Shown: positions 31,620-42,344, numbered from the stretch's first letter. The stretch: DNA of 64,000 bases from Lampris incognitus (GCF_029633865.1 NC_079219.1:53951898-54015897), one strand, 5' to 3'. Notes: generated from the letters alone by a model not told the origin. Translations and numbers: made by a program.

Positions 31620-32740
31620 TGTAAAAACATAGGGCAAGAGTCACATTCGGTGTAGCAGTACAACTCCCAAAGAAGAATGTGCTGAAGCGGCCAAATACCT
31701 TGACATGGCACTGGGTGAACAACACATGGAAAGCACACTTGGTTTACAGTGGTGCGTGGCTTCTGATGAGTTCCAGTTCAGAGTGGTCATCAAAGAAAAT
31801 CCATTAACCCGAAGAGGAGTCTTGTCCACGGTCACTTCAGTATGATCCACTTGGATTTGTGTCACCCTTCATCCTGTTCGGAAAGCAGATTCTACAGCAG
31901 ATGTGTCGTGACAAGCTCAGTTGGGATGACACCTTACGACCTTCAACCCCTGTGGGAATTTTGGCTGCAAGACCTGCAAAACTTGGCTAGTGTGAAGATC
32001 GTGAGATGGTACATTCCATCAAGCTTAAAAGCCCAGTACTACAAGCTCCACCATTTCTCCGATGCCCGCATGTCAGGCTATGGAGAGTGCTCGTACCTCG
32101 GAGCAGTCAGTGCATCTAATGAAGTCCACTGCTCCTTAGTCATGGAAAAGTAAAGAGTTGCTCCTACTAAGGTTAAAACCATACCAAGATGTGAGCTTTC
32201 AGCAGCAGTGGTAGCTGTCCGCACCAGTGACATGCTCAAGAAAGAACTGGAAGTGGATTGCCAGAAGAGTTCTTTTGGACTGATTCAAGGGTTGTCCTTG
32301 GATACATCAATAATGAAGCCAGAAGATTTCATGTGTTTGTAGAACACCATGTCATACACATCAAGCCAAGCACAGAGTCTGCTCAGTGGAGGTATGTGGC
32401 TTCTGAAGAGAATCCAGCAGATCCTGCATCAAGAGGTCTCAAAGCAGAGCAACTTATAGCTTCTAACTGGTTCACAGGCCCAAACTTTCTTTAGCAGAAA
32501 GAGCTACCATGTAGAGTAGTCAAGGTGGGAGAGATTTCAAGTAGTGACCCAGAGCTCAAGAAGACCCAGGTTCATGACACCCAGGCAACGGAAGTGAGGT
32601 CACTGTTAGATCGCCTGCACAAGTTCTCCGACTGGTCAAGAATGGTGAAAGCTATCACCAGACTCAAACGCTGTGCAAGGGAAACCAAAGGCCTCAAGCC
32701 AAGATCCGGTGAAGCACCAGTTTAGAGGAAAGGAGGGAGG
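31620..32740 (+). pseudogene. Second BEL/Pao fragment: RT thumb and RNase H
   Basis: This is a different, more diverged Pao copy. Pieces read AAKYLDMALGEQHMESTLGL, then QFRVVIKENPLTRRGVLSTV and TSVYDPLGFVSPFILFGKQI (31785-31890). After several frame changes come VAPTKVKTIPRCELSAAVVA-like sequence at 32158-32215, FFWTDSRVVLGYINNEARRF and RYVASEENPADPASRGL (32267-32440). It begins and ends abruptly, with no LTRs. It is a 5'- and 3'-truncated relic. Confidence 0.75.
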
Positions 32741-32830
32741 CAGTGCTGACCATAATCAAGATGCTTCAACAAGCAACCCTGTCTCAAGAAATGCAGTGCC
32801 TCCAGTCTCATAAGAAGACTCCAGTATCTT

Positions 32831-32835
<5 letters not shown>

Positions 32836-32889
<54 letters not shown>
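32836..32889. repeat. (TC)n microsatellite
   Basis: An uninterrupted CT dinucleotide run of about 54 bases lies just after the second BEL/Pao fragment. It creates spurious Ser-Leu and Arg-Glu frames on the two strands. Confidence 0.95.
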
Positions 32890-32892
<3 letters not shown>

Positions 32893-33489
32893 AGTTCATC
32901 AGTTGGTCCAAAGTTATACTTAGTATTTTTAAATTAATGTTTTTCATATACAGTATGTTTGTCTAAGTTGTTCCATGAAATCACTTGTGATTTGGTGGGA
33001 GTGTAACTCCCTCACATTGTAAATTAAGTTTCTAGTTTGGCACCTTTTGGGCTATTTTTTTGGTTCCTACCTATAATATATAGGCAGAACTAATTTCTGC
33101 CTCTCCAGTGTTCTGCAGGTAATTAATAGAACCAAACACCTTGCAAGCAAAATGCAAAAGGCGCCAAAATAACAATGGCAAGACATTAGACAAGAACAAG
33201 AACAAAGCAAGCAAGATTTAGTGACCTCCTCTTAAATAGCAACCTATGAGGTATGGTTGAGTTTAAGTTCATTTCTATACCGTTGTGTTTGTCTATGATA
33301 GATTTAATGCATAATTTACATATGCTATAATGTGTCAGCTCATTATGGTGCCTATTGTATTGCTGTAGGGGAATTAAGAGTTGTGAATACAAAACATTTC
33401 ATTTATCTTATTTTTTATTTTCTCTTTTAACCCAATTCCAACAAAGCCCCGTTTTTCAATCATGATCTCGTGCCTCATGTCTATTACTG
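32890..33489. other. No gene recognised
   Basis: AT-rich. It contains 'tcacattgtaaattaagtt' and an imperfect run of 'caagaacaagaacaaagcaagcaag' at 33190-33214. No domain-like open frame. Confidence 0.35.
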
Positions 33490-33724
33490 GAGGGAACTAT
33501 GTGGCCATTGAAACTCTAGCTAATGGTCACGCCATATTTGCATATGAAACTCCTCGTTGGTTTCGGTCGTTATGCAACTGTATTGTTTATAAGGGTGGGG
33601 ACACCTGAAGTCAGTTTAGACTGAAGATGTCACATAGTTGAGTGATGAAACGTATCTGTCAATATCCAGATGAAATGATTCAACTTTGATTTTCTTACCT
33701 GGATTACTGAGCATGCATAAAGGC
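33490..33724 (+). mobile_element. Penelope-like element, plus-strand end fragment
   Basis: 'aactctagctaatggtcacg', 'ggtttcggtcgttatgcaac' and 'ataagggtggggacacctg' are followed by the ribozyme-like region at 33621-33651 and the terminal 'cttacctggattactgagca'. The element body is missing. Confidence 0.7.
33621..33651 (+). ncRNA. Hammerhead-like core, stem III deleted
   Basis: CTGAAGA (33621-33627), stem II GTCAC against GTGAT, and GAAAC (33647-33651) are present. The bases that would form the far strand of stem III are deleted. It is structurally incomplete. Confidence 0.3.
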
Positions 33725-33764
33725 CTTTTTGTAAATTGTTTATTTCCACCAGACATTGGCGTGA

Positions 33765-34052
33765 CGAAGAAAGGGGATTAGGAACGAGTATATTAGAGGG
33801 ACAGCTGGACGGTTTGGAGACAAAGCAAGAGAGGCAAAATTGAGTTGGTTGGTTTGGACATGTGCGGAGGAGAGGTGCTGGGTATATTGGGAGAGTGATG
33901 CTGAATATGGAGCTGCCAGGGGAGAGGAAAAGAGGAGGGCCATGGTTGTGGTGAGGGAGAACATGCAGGTGGTTGGCATGACAGAGGTAGATGCAGAGGA
34001 CAGGAAGAGATGGAAACATGATGTGCTGCAGCGACCCCTAACGGGAGCAGCC
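33765..34052 (+). mobile_element. RTE-type LINE 3' fragment
   Basis: This matches the last 290 bases of the copy at 45172-46456: 'gattaggaacgagtatatta', 'gagggacagctggacggttt', 'tggacatgtgcggaggaga', ending 'cagcgacccctaacgggagc'. It abuts Penelope sequences on both sides. The (tag)n tail is lost. Confidence 0.75.
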
Positions 34053-34132
34053 GATTGGGAAATGGTTGCAATCACAGCATTATGACACATCGACTGTGCA
34101 ATTCTAGTTAATGGTCACGACAATTCGCATAT
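34053..34132 (+). mobile_element. Penelope-like fragment left of TRIM dimer
   Basis: 'gaaatggttgcaatcacagc', 'attctagttaatggtcacga' and 'caattcgcatat' match Penelope sequence. The match continues at 34591 ('atatgaaactgatcg') after the TRIM dimer. Confidence 0.65.
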
Positions 34133-34590
34133 TGTAGCTAATTCGGGGGGCAGCCGGGAACTGCCATAGCCGGGACGCGAACCCGTAGCTCCCGCACCAC
34201 GGGCGACTACGTTAACCAGTCAACTAAAGGGTCCGACCCGTTAGCCTAGAGCTAGCGAGTCTATTTATCCGTGCACGTTACATGCATAATCAGCTCCCTC
34301 GCGCCTCTGGGCGCACGTGCTTCAAATGCCTCGCGGTCTCACCATCCCACTCTGGACGCGGCGGTTCCCGGCTGCCCCCCGAATTCGCTACATTAGTGAC
34401 TGAAGTGGGATGTTGAGATCGTGAAGGACCGTGAGGCCATCGGATGCGTTTCCCGAAGGAGGGGGGGGGTAGTGTAACGTGCACAGATAAAGACTCGGCA
34501 GCCCTTAGCGACCCATTAGTCGACTGGTTAACGTAGTCGCCCGTGGTGCAGGAACCACGGGTTCGCGTCCCCCCCCCCCAATTCGCTATA
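34133..34590. mobile_element. TRIM relative arranged as an inverted dimer
   Basis: On the left is a minus-strand LTR of 150 bp (34133-34282, ends TGTAGC / GTTACA) with its internal piece (34283-34350). On the right, in the plus orientation, are the last part of an LTR (about 34356-34392), a PBS-like TTAGTGACTGAAGTGGGATG (34393-34412), a short centre, a purine tract (34455-34469) and a full LTR (34473-34590, internally deleted). The two halves meet head to head near 34352. The outer flanks carry a 4-bp duplication ATAT (34129-34132, 34591-34594) within a Penelope sequence that is continuous once the block is removed. Each LTR has the hairpin and the tRNA-like A/B-box module of the TRIM at 20576. 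Confidence 0.75.
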
Positions 34591-34775
34591 ATATGAAACT
34601 GATCGTTGTTTTCGGTCGTTACGCCACTGAACTGTTTATGAGTGGGGATACCTGCAGTCAGTTGAGACCGAATAAGGTCACTCAGATGAGTGATGAAACG
34701 TTTCTCTCAACGTATCCAGGTGAACCGATGCAACTTTGTGATCTCCTTACCTGGACTATTAAGCGTGCTTTAAGA
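34591..34775 (+). mobile_element. Penelope-like end right of TRIM dimer
   Basis: It contains 'tttcggtcgttacgccactg', 'gtggggatacctgcagtcag' and the terminal 'cttacctggactattaagcg'. It includes a ribozyme-like core (CCGAATA at 34668-34674, a 6-bp perfect stem II TCACTC/GAGTGA, GAAAC at 34695-34699, and stem III ACGT with ACGT at 34710-34713). Confidence 0.65.
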
Positions 34776-35577
34776 CTTTCCCCAGTGATTACATCCGTAG
34801 CAAAACAGCACGTCCACTGTGTCGTGTCGCAAATGAGTTATGTTATGCTCCTCTATCTGCAGGTCTACTGACGGGATGATTGTTTTTCAAAATGACTATG
34901 CCATTAACCTTGCTCAGATGCTGCAACGGGGTCTTAAGAGCACCACAACTCTCTCTGTGGTGCCCACTGCTGGATTCCTCACCCTTATGAACAAAAAAAA
35001 AACAAAAAAAAGACATCTTACATAGCTGGTCCTCTGCCGCAGGTCCGAAGCGTCACCTCTAAAAGGTGGAAACAACGAATGGGAATGGGTGACCTCTATT
35101 TTGTGACGGATGAGCAATATAAGTTGCTCTTTTGCTGATGCTGTTACTGCTGTGTCAATACAACGGTCTCTGGAAATCCAAAGTGCTGATGTAAGTGGTT
35201 CCTTTCACATCCCTCTTGTGGCTGGAGTTTAGAGTCAGAGCCCTGGGAGCTGATAAGGTCTGCGTGTCCCCTACCTGCTGCCAAACTCTTGCACACAACA
35301 GACCCATTCAAGGTATCTGTGTATATAATACACATGCAGATATGTGTTGTTTTACTGCATTTGTTGCTCTGTAATTTTAAGACAGTTGACTTTTGGCTAG
35401 TTCCACCTTCAAGCAGTCCCACCGCTATCATTTACTGGAAAGTGGTTTTTTTTTTACATTTGTTAATATTACATATAATTTTTAACTTGGGGTTTAATTT
35501 GCAAGACTTCTTTGTTCAAGAAACTAACCCCCCCCCCCCCCCGCCAACAAGCTTGGAAATTCCACTTTCTCAATACA
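34776..35577. other. No gene recognised
   Basis: Mixed-composition sequence with A- and C-runs (34992-35010, 35528-35542). No repeat match within the window and no trustworthy coding frame. Confidence 0.35.
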
Positions 35578-35668
35578 TTTGTCACCATCTTACAATGCTG
35601 GGATTGCAACTTATTTCCCAATCCTCTGAATAGTACACGTTGCCATTTTAACTCTACTTAATGGCCAT
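35578..35668 (+). mobile_element. Penelope-like internal fragment
   Basis: 'gtcaccatcttacaatgctg' and 'ttcccaatcctctgaatagt' match the stretch at 43536-43625 of the longer Penelope copy. Confidence 0.6.
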
Positions 35669-36420
35669 ACCGGGCGCCATCTCCACTCCTGTAGGCTTCT
35701 TCTTTGGCCTGCTGAAGCTGCCTGAGTTTTGCTGGGAACCGGGGCTTATTGGTTTTTTTTTTTAACCGGGGCTGCGAGGCTGAACTCGGTATGCCGACAC
35801 AGACAGACTAACGACCGGAGGAGGCAGGGGCTGGGCTGGGCAGGGCAGGCAGGACTGTGGGACACACGGAGAGCCAGGTCTGGTCGAGGAAACAGGTAGC
35901 AGGCATCGTCCCCACATAAAGGCTGCACGCGTAGACTGAACGGAGCAGGCACTCTGACCTGGCAAGGCAGCTGTGGCAAGGCTGGGTATATCAGGAGTAG
36001 CGCTGATTGCCGTAGATGAGATGCAGGTGGTGGACCGCTGCTCTGCCTGCCGCATACCTGCCTCCGATCCCGAAGACACGTGACACAAACAGGAGAAACC
36101 AGGGCAGCGGGAGTGCGTGCTCAGTGATCCAGGTAATAAAAATCAAAACTCGAATGGCATGGAGAACCAGGAGGAATTGGGGGACCGCCTTCTGCTGCAG
36201 CCTTCATCCGCCTTCACTGCTGTTGTGACCTGGAGACATTTCCCGCCTTGAGGGCTTTGTTGGATCACGGTTCGTCTGGACCCCCCCCCCCCCATGACCT
36301 GTCCGCCACGAGCCAAGCTCCGTACGGCATAGCTCTTGGGGCCATTAGTACGCGCAAGCTTCTCCACCACGGCAAGGTGGCGATCCAGCAGAAGAGGACA
36401 TACTATAGAATACGAAGGAC
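35669..36420. repeat. GC-rich segment, probably repeat-derived
   Basis: The right part ('ttgttggatcacggttcgtc', 'gacctgtccgccacgagcc', 'ccaccacggcaaggtggcg') is familiar from fish repeats, but I cannot name the family. A Penelope-like 'gtgatccaggtaat' piece lies at 36124-36137. No gene frame is supported. Confidence 0.35.
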
Positions 36421-36428
36421 AGTTAGAG

Positions 36429-36992
36429 CAGTGGTTCTCAACCTTTTAGGGGTCCTGGACCCCCTGCGTATTTTTGATCTACCCTGAGGACCCCTCCACC
36501 TGATCTTGGGGGAGGGGGGTTGCAATTTGATAGAAACAGTAGAAACTGCATTTTAAATTGCATTATAGCATTTATTCACTCTTTGGGGCAAAAATAAGAG
36601 CTTTCAGTTGTAACTTAGATATAGTAAACAAAACAGAATTCTTATGCAGTAACTTTCAGATATATGTAACAAAACAGAATATGTATTCAGTAACTTTCAG
36701 ATATATGTAACAACAGAATTTTTATGCAGTAACTTTTAACAGTGCAAACGGGAGCGAGATCTCTTATTAAATACAATAAATTACACTTGTGAAACAGATG
36801 TAATTAGAGAAAAAAGTCCTGTTACCCTTTGTAGTTTAGGTAGATAAAGGTCTCAGTCACATTTGAGTAAAATAATCCTATTTCTATAAATGTCATAGGA
36901 TCTTTTTTTAAAAGATATTTTATTTTCACGGACCCCTTGCAATTACACCACGGACCACTAGGGGTCCGCGGACCCCCGGTTGAGAAACACTG
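36429..36992. mobile_element. hAT-type MITE, copy 1
   Basis: The 564-bp element starts CAGTGGTTCTCAACC and ends as its inverted complement GGTTGAGAAACACTG. Its flanks are AGTTAGAG (36421-36428) and AGGTAGAG (36993-37000), an 8-bp duplication with one mismatch as expected for hAT. The interior has three near-tandem variants of 'gcagtaactttcagatatat'. It is nearly identical to the copy at 59593-60172. It has no transposase. Confidence 0.85.
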
Positions 36993-37399
36993 AGGTAGAG
37001 CACAGGGTGTTTAGGTGAGACGCCGAAGAGCGGAGGTGGTTTATCCAGGTTAAGGTTTGATCACGTTGCTTTTATTGGGAAAAGTGAATTCACAGGTGTG
37101 CGCGCGATGTGACGTGACTGAAAATGCAGAACACGTAATAATGCACTTACAGATATGAGGAAAGGCGAGAGAGAACGGACGAGGGTGGGATTGGGAAGGG
37201 ATATTAGGAGCAAAGGAGGAGGTCAGGTGTAAGGAAAAACAAAAGGGGTAAAATAAATACCGGATTGCTTAAGAGAATAATCCCGCCCGCCGCCCAGTGA
37301 CTGCTGGGATAAGCGGCTTGGATAATGAGCGACTCCACGTTTAATATGCATGCTCAATAACCCAGGCAAGAAACCGTCTTTGTTTATTTAATAGAACAG

Positions 37400-38350
37400 C
37401 TCTGTTTGACTCCTGTACACCACAGCCTGTCCTACACACTCCGGTGCGGTAGGTGGCGGTGTTGCAACCAACCATTAAAAACAAAACCCGGTTCGCTTCC
37501 GCAGAACGACGCAGTCGCCCACCCGAGCTTAGCGAGAGACGGGAGGCCGAATTTGATATTGCCTTAATTTGGTTTCTCGCCTGAGAAATACATTTCCGCT
37601 GTTCTAGTCACCCGTGTAAGTTTCGTCCGCTGTTTATGGGCAACTCATTACGAGCCGATCTGCTTTACTTTTGATCAGGGATAGCTGCTAATGTAGCTAA
37701 CGCCTTAGGCCTAGCCCGCTAAGACGGGCCACCCCCGCGGTTCGCTCTCTTTGTCTGTGTCCGGGGAGCCCGCACCGGCCTATATGCGTGTTACTGTCAC
37801 GATAGCGTTATACCTGGTGTGCTGCGTGATCACCCAGCTTTGCGGTTAACCATCGAAATAAGTTGGCGTTCGCTGTTTTGCGCCTTATGTTTCTGGCCCT
37901 ATAGGTGGGATAATCGGTAGTATTTCAAATATTGCAATGGCGATATGCTCCTGCTACACACGCGTTAGCTGGCTGACCGTAGTCGCTGCCGACAGCGCGC
38001 CGGCGTTTCGCTTTTGTCATTTTAAGTGACGTTGCATTTGAGATCGTCTGATGACGTGAACTCTAACTCACTTTAAGTTCCAGGTGAAAGCGCCGGTGAC
38101 GTAAGTGTACATGAACGTTTTCTAACTTTGGTTAACAATGCCAGTCGCGTTTGCCTTGAACGATAACATCGCAAACGTTGGCATCCCATGGTACGATATG
38201 GATGTGCTTAATGTATTGTAGCGTTCACCGCTATCTTTATTCACGGCTGTTGTAGGCTACAGCCCACGCTGGATGCGCCGCCAGAGTCGAAGGTCGTCTC
38301 CGTCATACTAGGCCCGACCTACTAACCCTTGACCCGGAAACGGTGTACCA
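37400..38350. promoter_or_regulatory. CpG-rich candidate RBM12B promoter
   Basis: CpG content is high from 37430 to about 38330, with GC-rich words such as 'actccggtgcggtaggtgg' (an ETS-like CCGG core) and 'cgcttccgcagaacgacgc'. It lies upstream of the RBM12B coding exon on the same strand, with a good splice donor inside. Neither the promoter role nor the link to RBM12B can be proven from sequence. Confidence 0.45.
37440..37615 (+). other. rbm12b: Candidate non-coding first exon of rbm12b
   Basis: A consensus donor, CCCGT|GTAAGT, ends this segment at 37615. The next strong acceptor on the plus strand that precedes a coding exon is at 47371-47372. RBM12B genes are known to have non-coding 5' exons spliced to a single coding exon, so this pairing is plausible. 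The 5' limit is a guess. Confidence 0.35.
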
Positions 38351-38404
38351 ACCCCCGGAACTGCAACACATCTCCCCGCTATCTATATAATATATGTTGG
38401 TGAT

Positions 38405-39170
38405 TGCTTATAGCATGAAACAGGCTTGTACTGTCTCATAGAAATTTTACTTCACAAATTTACTTGACTCACTGGATTATATATATATATATATGTGTCA
38501 AGTAAATTTTCTATGAGACAATACAAGCCTGTTTCGTGCCATAAGCAGCTGATGATTATGGCTTGAAACAGACTTGTACTGTCTCATAGAAAATTTACTT
38601 CACAAATTTACTTGACTCACTGGATTATATATATATATTTGTCAAGTAAATTTTCTAAGAGACAGTACAAGCCTGTTTCATGCCATAAGCAGCTGATGCT
38701 TTTGGCATGAAACAGGCTTGTACTGTCTCATAGAAAATTTACTTCACAAAATTTACTTGACTCACTGGATTATATATATATATTTGTCAAGTAAATTTTC
38801 TATGAGACCGTACAAGCCTGTTTCACGCAAAAATCATCAGCTGCTTATAGCATGAAACAGGCTTGTACTGTCTCATAGAAAATTTACTTCACAAATTTAC
38901 TTAACTCACTAGATTATATTTATATATATATTTGTCAAGTAAATTTTCTATGAGACAGTACAAGCCTGTTTCATGCCAAAATCATCAGCTGCTTATGGCA
39001 TGAAACAGGCTTGTACTGTCTCATAGAAAATTTACTTCACAAATTTACTTGACTCACTGGATTATATATATATGTCAAGTAAATTTTCTAAGAGACAGTA
39101 CAAGCCTGTTTCATGCCATAATCATCAGCTGCTTATGGCATGAAACAGGCTTGTACTGTCTCGTAAAGAA
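38405..39170. repeat. Palindromic satellite, about five 145-bp units
   Basis: Each unit contains 'gaaacaggcttgtactgtc', 'tcatagaaaatttacttc', an (AT)n centre, then the reverse complement 'gtaaattttctatgagac', 'agtacaagcctgtttcatg', and a 'ccataatcatcagctgctta' spacer. Starts at about 38415, 38562, 38706, 38850, 38999 and 39139 give a period of 140-149 bp. Every unit can form a hairpin with roughly 50-bp arms. It lies in the presumed rbm12b intron. Confidence 0.85.
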
Positions 39171-39248
39171 TTTATTTGACTGGAATATTTTGCTCATGTG
39201 TTGAGCATTTTCCCTACCGTTGAGTGTTTCTTTAAACAGATATATATA

Positions 39249-39347
39249 CATTGGGAAAAATAATTATTTGACCCCTTGCTGATTTTGTAGGTTTGCCCAC
39301 TTACAAAGAATGCAACAGTCTATAATTTTTAATTATTTTCCCCACTG
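39249..39347. mobile_element. Tc1-type end-to-end deletion derivative
   Basis: The left end 'cattgggaaaaataattatt' followed by 'gaccccttgctgattttg', and the right end 'aattattttccccactgta', are inverted copies of a Tc1-type terminus (CAGTGGGGAAAATAA). Only about 100 bp remain, and flanking TA dinucleotides are present. Confidence 0.6.
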
Positions 39348-39348
<1 letters not shown>

Positions 39349-39419
<71 letters not shown>

Positions 39420-39430
39420 CACACACACAC
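39349..39430. repeat. Compound (TG)n(TA)n(CA)n microsatellite
   Basis: About 46 bases of GT repeat are followed by (AT)n and a (AC)n run ending near 39430. The run is self-complementary. Confidence 0.95.
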
Positions 39431-39679
39431 ATCCTGTTTGTGTTATTGATATTTCGCTCCTCATTAGTTGAGCAATAGTTTTTTTTCCAGCGTTTACTTT
39501 TTTTTTTTTCCTGAAACAGTCAATGGTGTTGGTAAAAGTGCTCAACAAATGAGAAGTGGAATATCAAGATAGATGTAGAAAAAAACATTAATACATAGCA
39601 GATAAGCTTGTCGCGTGCATCACACACTCATCAGCTGCTGATGTGGTTGTGTGTGTGTGTATACACGTACATCTTATCG

Positions 39680-40330
39680 GAACCGTACGGCAAAAAGCTA
39701 GGAAATTTGGCACACCTACTGCGGACGCTTCCATGATTCCTTTAAAACGAGTTACATGTCTGCACCTTGAGCGCTCTAGCGCCACCAATGGGTCAAAGTT
39801 GGAGGTACGTTTATGCATGTAACTTGGGACCAATACTATTACTGATTTTCGAAAATGGGGTACCGTTGGGTTTCAAGCCAAGTTCAACACGCTCTATGTC
39901 GCAAATTTCCACCATATTGGATCTTACGAAATAGTTTTAAAAAAAATTGTCCAATTTTCTCCAAATTTGCAGGTCTCAAGACCACGCCTCACAAAAGTTA
40001 TCATGGATTTTTGAAACCGTTTGCTCGTTAAGACGTGCGTGTTAATGTTAATACTCCTGCCTGCGCCCCTGATCAAGGCGATGACAAAGAGCTGGAGTTG
40101 GTCCCTGGGCGCTGCACTGTGACTGCCCAGTGTACACCGCTGCACACTGTTTGTAGTGTGTGTATGGAGGACTGATGAATTTCATTGTATGTATGTACAA
40201 TGACAAAGTATCTTCTTACAGCCAATCGAAATTGCGAAGCAGTCACTGTTTGCTGTATTGACATCAAACTTGGTATATGGACTTGTGACCCCTACCTTGG
40301 GTTGAGGGTAGAAAAAAAGTCATTAGACTA
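39680..40330. repeat. Dispersed repeat of unknown class, with SINE tail
   Basis: 'ggtctcaagaccacgcctca', 'cagccaatcgaaattgcg' and 'gacatcaaacttggtatatg' have diverged counterparts at 41759-42000 ('cagccaatcaaaattggc', 'aacgccaaacctggtttata'). A SINE tail fragment (40030-40180) is inserted. No coding frame. I recognise the repeat as common in fish without being able to name it. Confidence 0.5.
40030..40180 (+). mobile_element. SINE tail fragment
   Basis: 'gttaatactcctgcctgcgc', 'ggagttggtccctgggcgct' and 'tgatgaatttcattgtatgt' match the tail half of the SINE at 63491. The tRNA-like head is absent. Confidence 0.65.
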
Positions 40331-41256
40331 CGAGGGGGGGGGGCGCTGTAATAAGCACAATGCGTTTTTCTTATTCTCATGTGTTCTCCTTTCTTCTTCT
40401 AGAGTAATTCTTGTCTCAAACCGAGTGGCACTTGGGTTTCTGTTTGTGGAAGGATTCATCCAGTGGTTTTCCCAGTATTCCCGCTTTAAAGCCGGAATTT
40501 TGCCCAAGAGGGTCCCTATAGGAATTTAGAGTGCAGAGGACAAATCTGCACTTTTGCGACAAGGATTTCTAACTCACAAACGAAAATATCAGACCTAACG
40601 TTTATTTTTTTGAGATAAGAGCGTTTGTTCGGAGGGTGCGTGTGCCATAGACTAACATTATATGATCATGTATGTCACACTCTAAATGCCACACTAAATC
40701 TTACCAAATTTTGCTGTTTTTAAATCCTTAACGCCATCAATTCTCAGTCTGTTCAGACACATGATGCATTAAAATGGCTGCAGACTTGCGACCCTCACAA
40801 TTTAAAAATCTTAAGCTGTGGGATGTATAATTTTAACAAAGGAGCGTTTGTTCAGAGTGTGTGCTTTCAGAGAAAATGCACCTGTGTGTGTGTGACCTGG
40901 CTTCAATTCTCCTATGAAAATACTTTATTCTTACGGCATAATGTAACACACAGGTGTAATTTATCGTTATTAAGTAAATACTGAAATAATAACATTTAAA
41001 TATTTAAAGCTTAATTTTGAGTTTCTCCCATTCAGAGACTACCCCACCAGATATATTGAGACTCAATGGGCCTCATTTATCAATCGTTCATACATGCATT
41101 TTTTTCTTACAAACCCATAGAATCTTTAAGCACTTAAGTTTGCTTCAGAGACCAGTGCAGAACCTGGGTAACCCCTGAATTTAGACACAGTTGGCTAACA
41201 CTGGTGTCTTTGCAAGCCTGGGTGATTGCTCGTTGCGAGATGTAGGACCACAGATG
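40331..41256. other. No gene recognised
   Basis: Two copies of 'gagcgtttgttc.gagggtg.gtg' occur at 40618-40645 and 40843-40865, suggesting an old internal duplication. No coding evidence. Confidence 0.35.
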
Positions 41257-41259
41257 TTA

Positions 41260-41586
41260 GGGCCCAGACACACCAAACCGACTAGTGGCGATGAAGGCCG
41301 ACTGTTGCGTCACCTACAAGTAGCACTTGAACACATCGCAAAGACTACAGCCAACGGCCAACTAGAATGTACGTTCTGCACTCATTCACTAAGCTGAATA
41401 GCCAATCGGAGTGAACTCTCACCGACGGCTTCCGGCCATTCAACATGCTGAATCGGCTGAAAAGCTGCCGACGGGTCCGACTAGTGCCGATGGTGTGGGA
41501 CACACTGTAAAAACTAGGGTCACGGACGCTCACCGACGGCCTGACATTGGCTGACGGCAGGCCGGCAGCCTGGTGTGTCAGGGCCC
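41260..41586. mobile_element. Harbinger-type MITE
   Basis: The ends are inverted: GGGCCCAGACACACCA at left and TGGTGTGTCAGGGCCC at right. They are flanked by a 3-bp TTA duplication (41257-41259, 41587-41589), as expected for PIF/Harbinger elements. The length is 327 bp, with a GC-rich interior and 'ccgac'-rich subterminal repeats. No transposase. Confidence 0.75.
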
Positions 41587-41754
41587 TTAGGGGGAAGGAA
41601 TTACAAATAACCATCAGGCTTTGCTTCTGATTTGTAGACCATCTTGAGAGCCTAGAGAAACTCCATGGGTGTGTAAGAACAAATTCGTACGTGCAAATGA
41701 CTGATTAATGAGGCCTATCGAGCACATCGTATAAAGCTATACAGATTTTTTTTT

Positions 41755-42010
41755 TTAATCATAATTGAGAAAGTTCACAAGCCACACATTTTGTGCAATG
41801 TTCACCAAATTTTCTATCTTCGGACCAAGTGCTACAAAAGCTGTCTATGAATGTTCGATTTTCAAATCGTTTTGACAGTTGCAGCCAATCAAAATTGGCA
41901 GCAAAGCCCCCAAACAGGAAGTGAGGGTATATCTCGGCAATGCTTCGATGTATTAACGCCAAACCTGGTTTATAGACTCGGGACACCTTCCTGGGGTGGT
42001 GCTTGGACTG
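41755..42010. repeat. Second copy of the unknown dispersed repeat
   Basis: A diverged match to 39850-40310 in the same orientation, including 'gttcaccaaattttctatct' and 'aggaagtgagggtatatctc'. Confidence 0.45.
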
Positions 42011-42344
42011 CTTGGCTCCCTCATGGCTGCTTGCATTTATATTTGTTTGTGTATCGCATCACCTTGTATTGTATGACCGAGGACACAAAAATGATAAAGA
42101 CTGTGAACTTGAGGACAACGTTTGAAACCAGTAATGGAACCGGCTGTGGTAGAGGTTCAGCTCCTGTATGAAGCAGAGGAACTCTACTTCTTTCTTTACC
42201 TTGTAAAAATGTACCCAATATCTCCTCTTCTTTGTCGAGTGAGGGAGGACATGATCATCCTCACTGGATGATGTTGAATCTATTTTTTTTTCTGAAGAAC
42301 GAGCTGTCACAAATTCGTGTTTGTCAAAAATTCGTACCGCTGCC

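Noticed and set aside
32743-32947. Open frames across the (TC)n run
   Set aside because: Ser-Leu and Arg-Glu repeats on opposite strands are a product of the microsatellite.
38405-39170. CRISPR-like array of regular repeats
   Set aside because: The units are long palindromes with AT centres and similar spacers, not short repeats with unique spacers, and the window is vertebrate.
40618-40865. Short repeat pair as a regulatory element
   Set aside because: Only two imperfect copies of about 20 bases; an old duplication is sufficient explanation.
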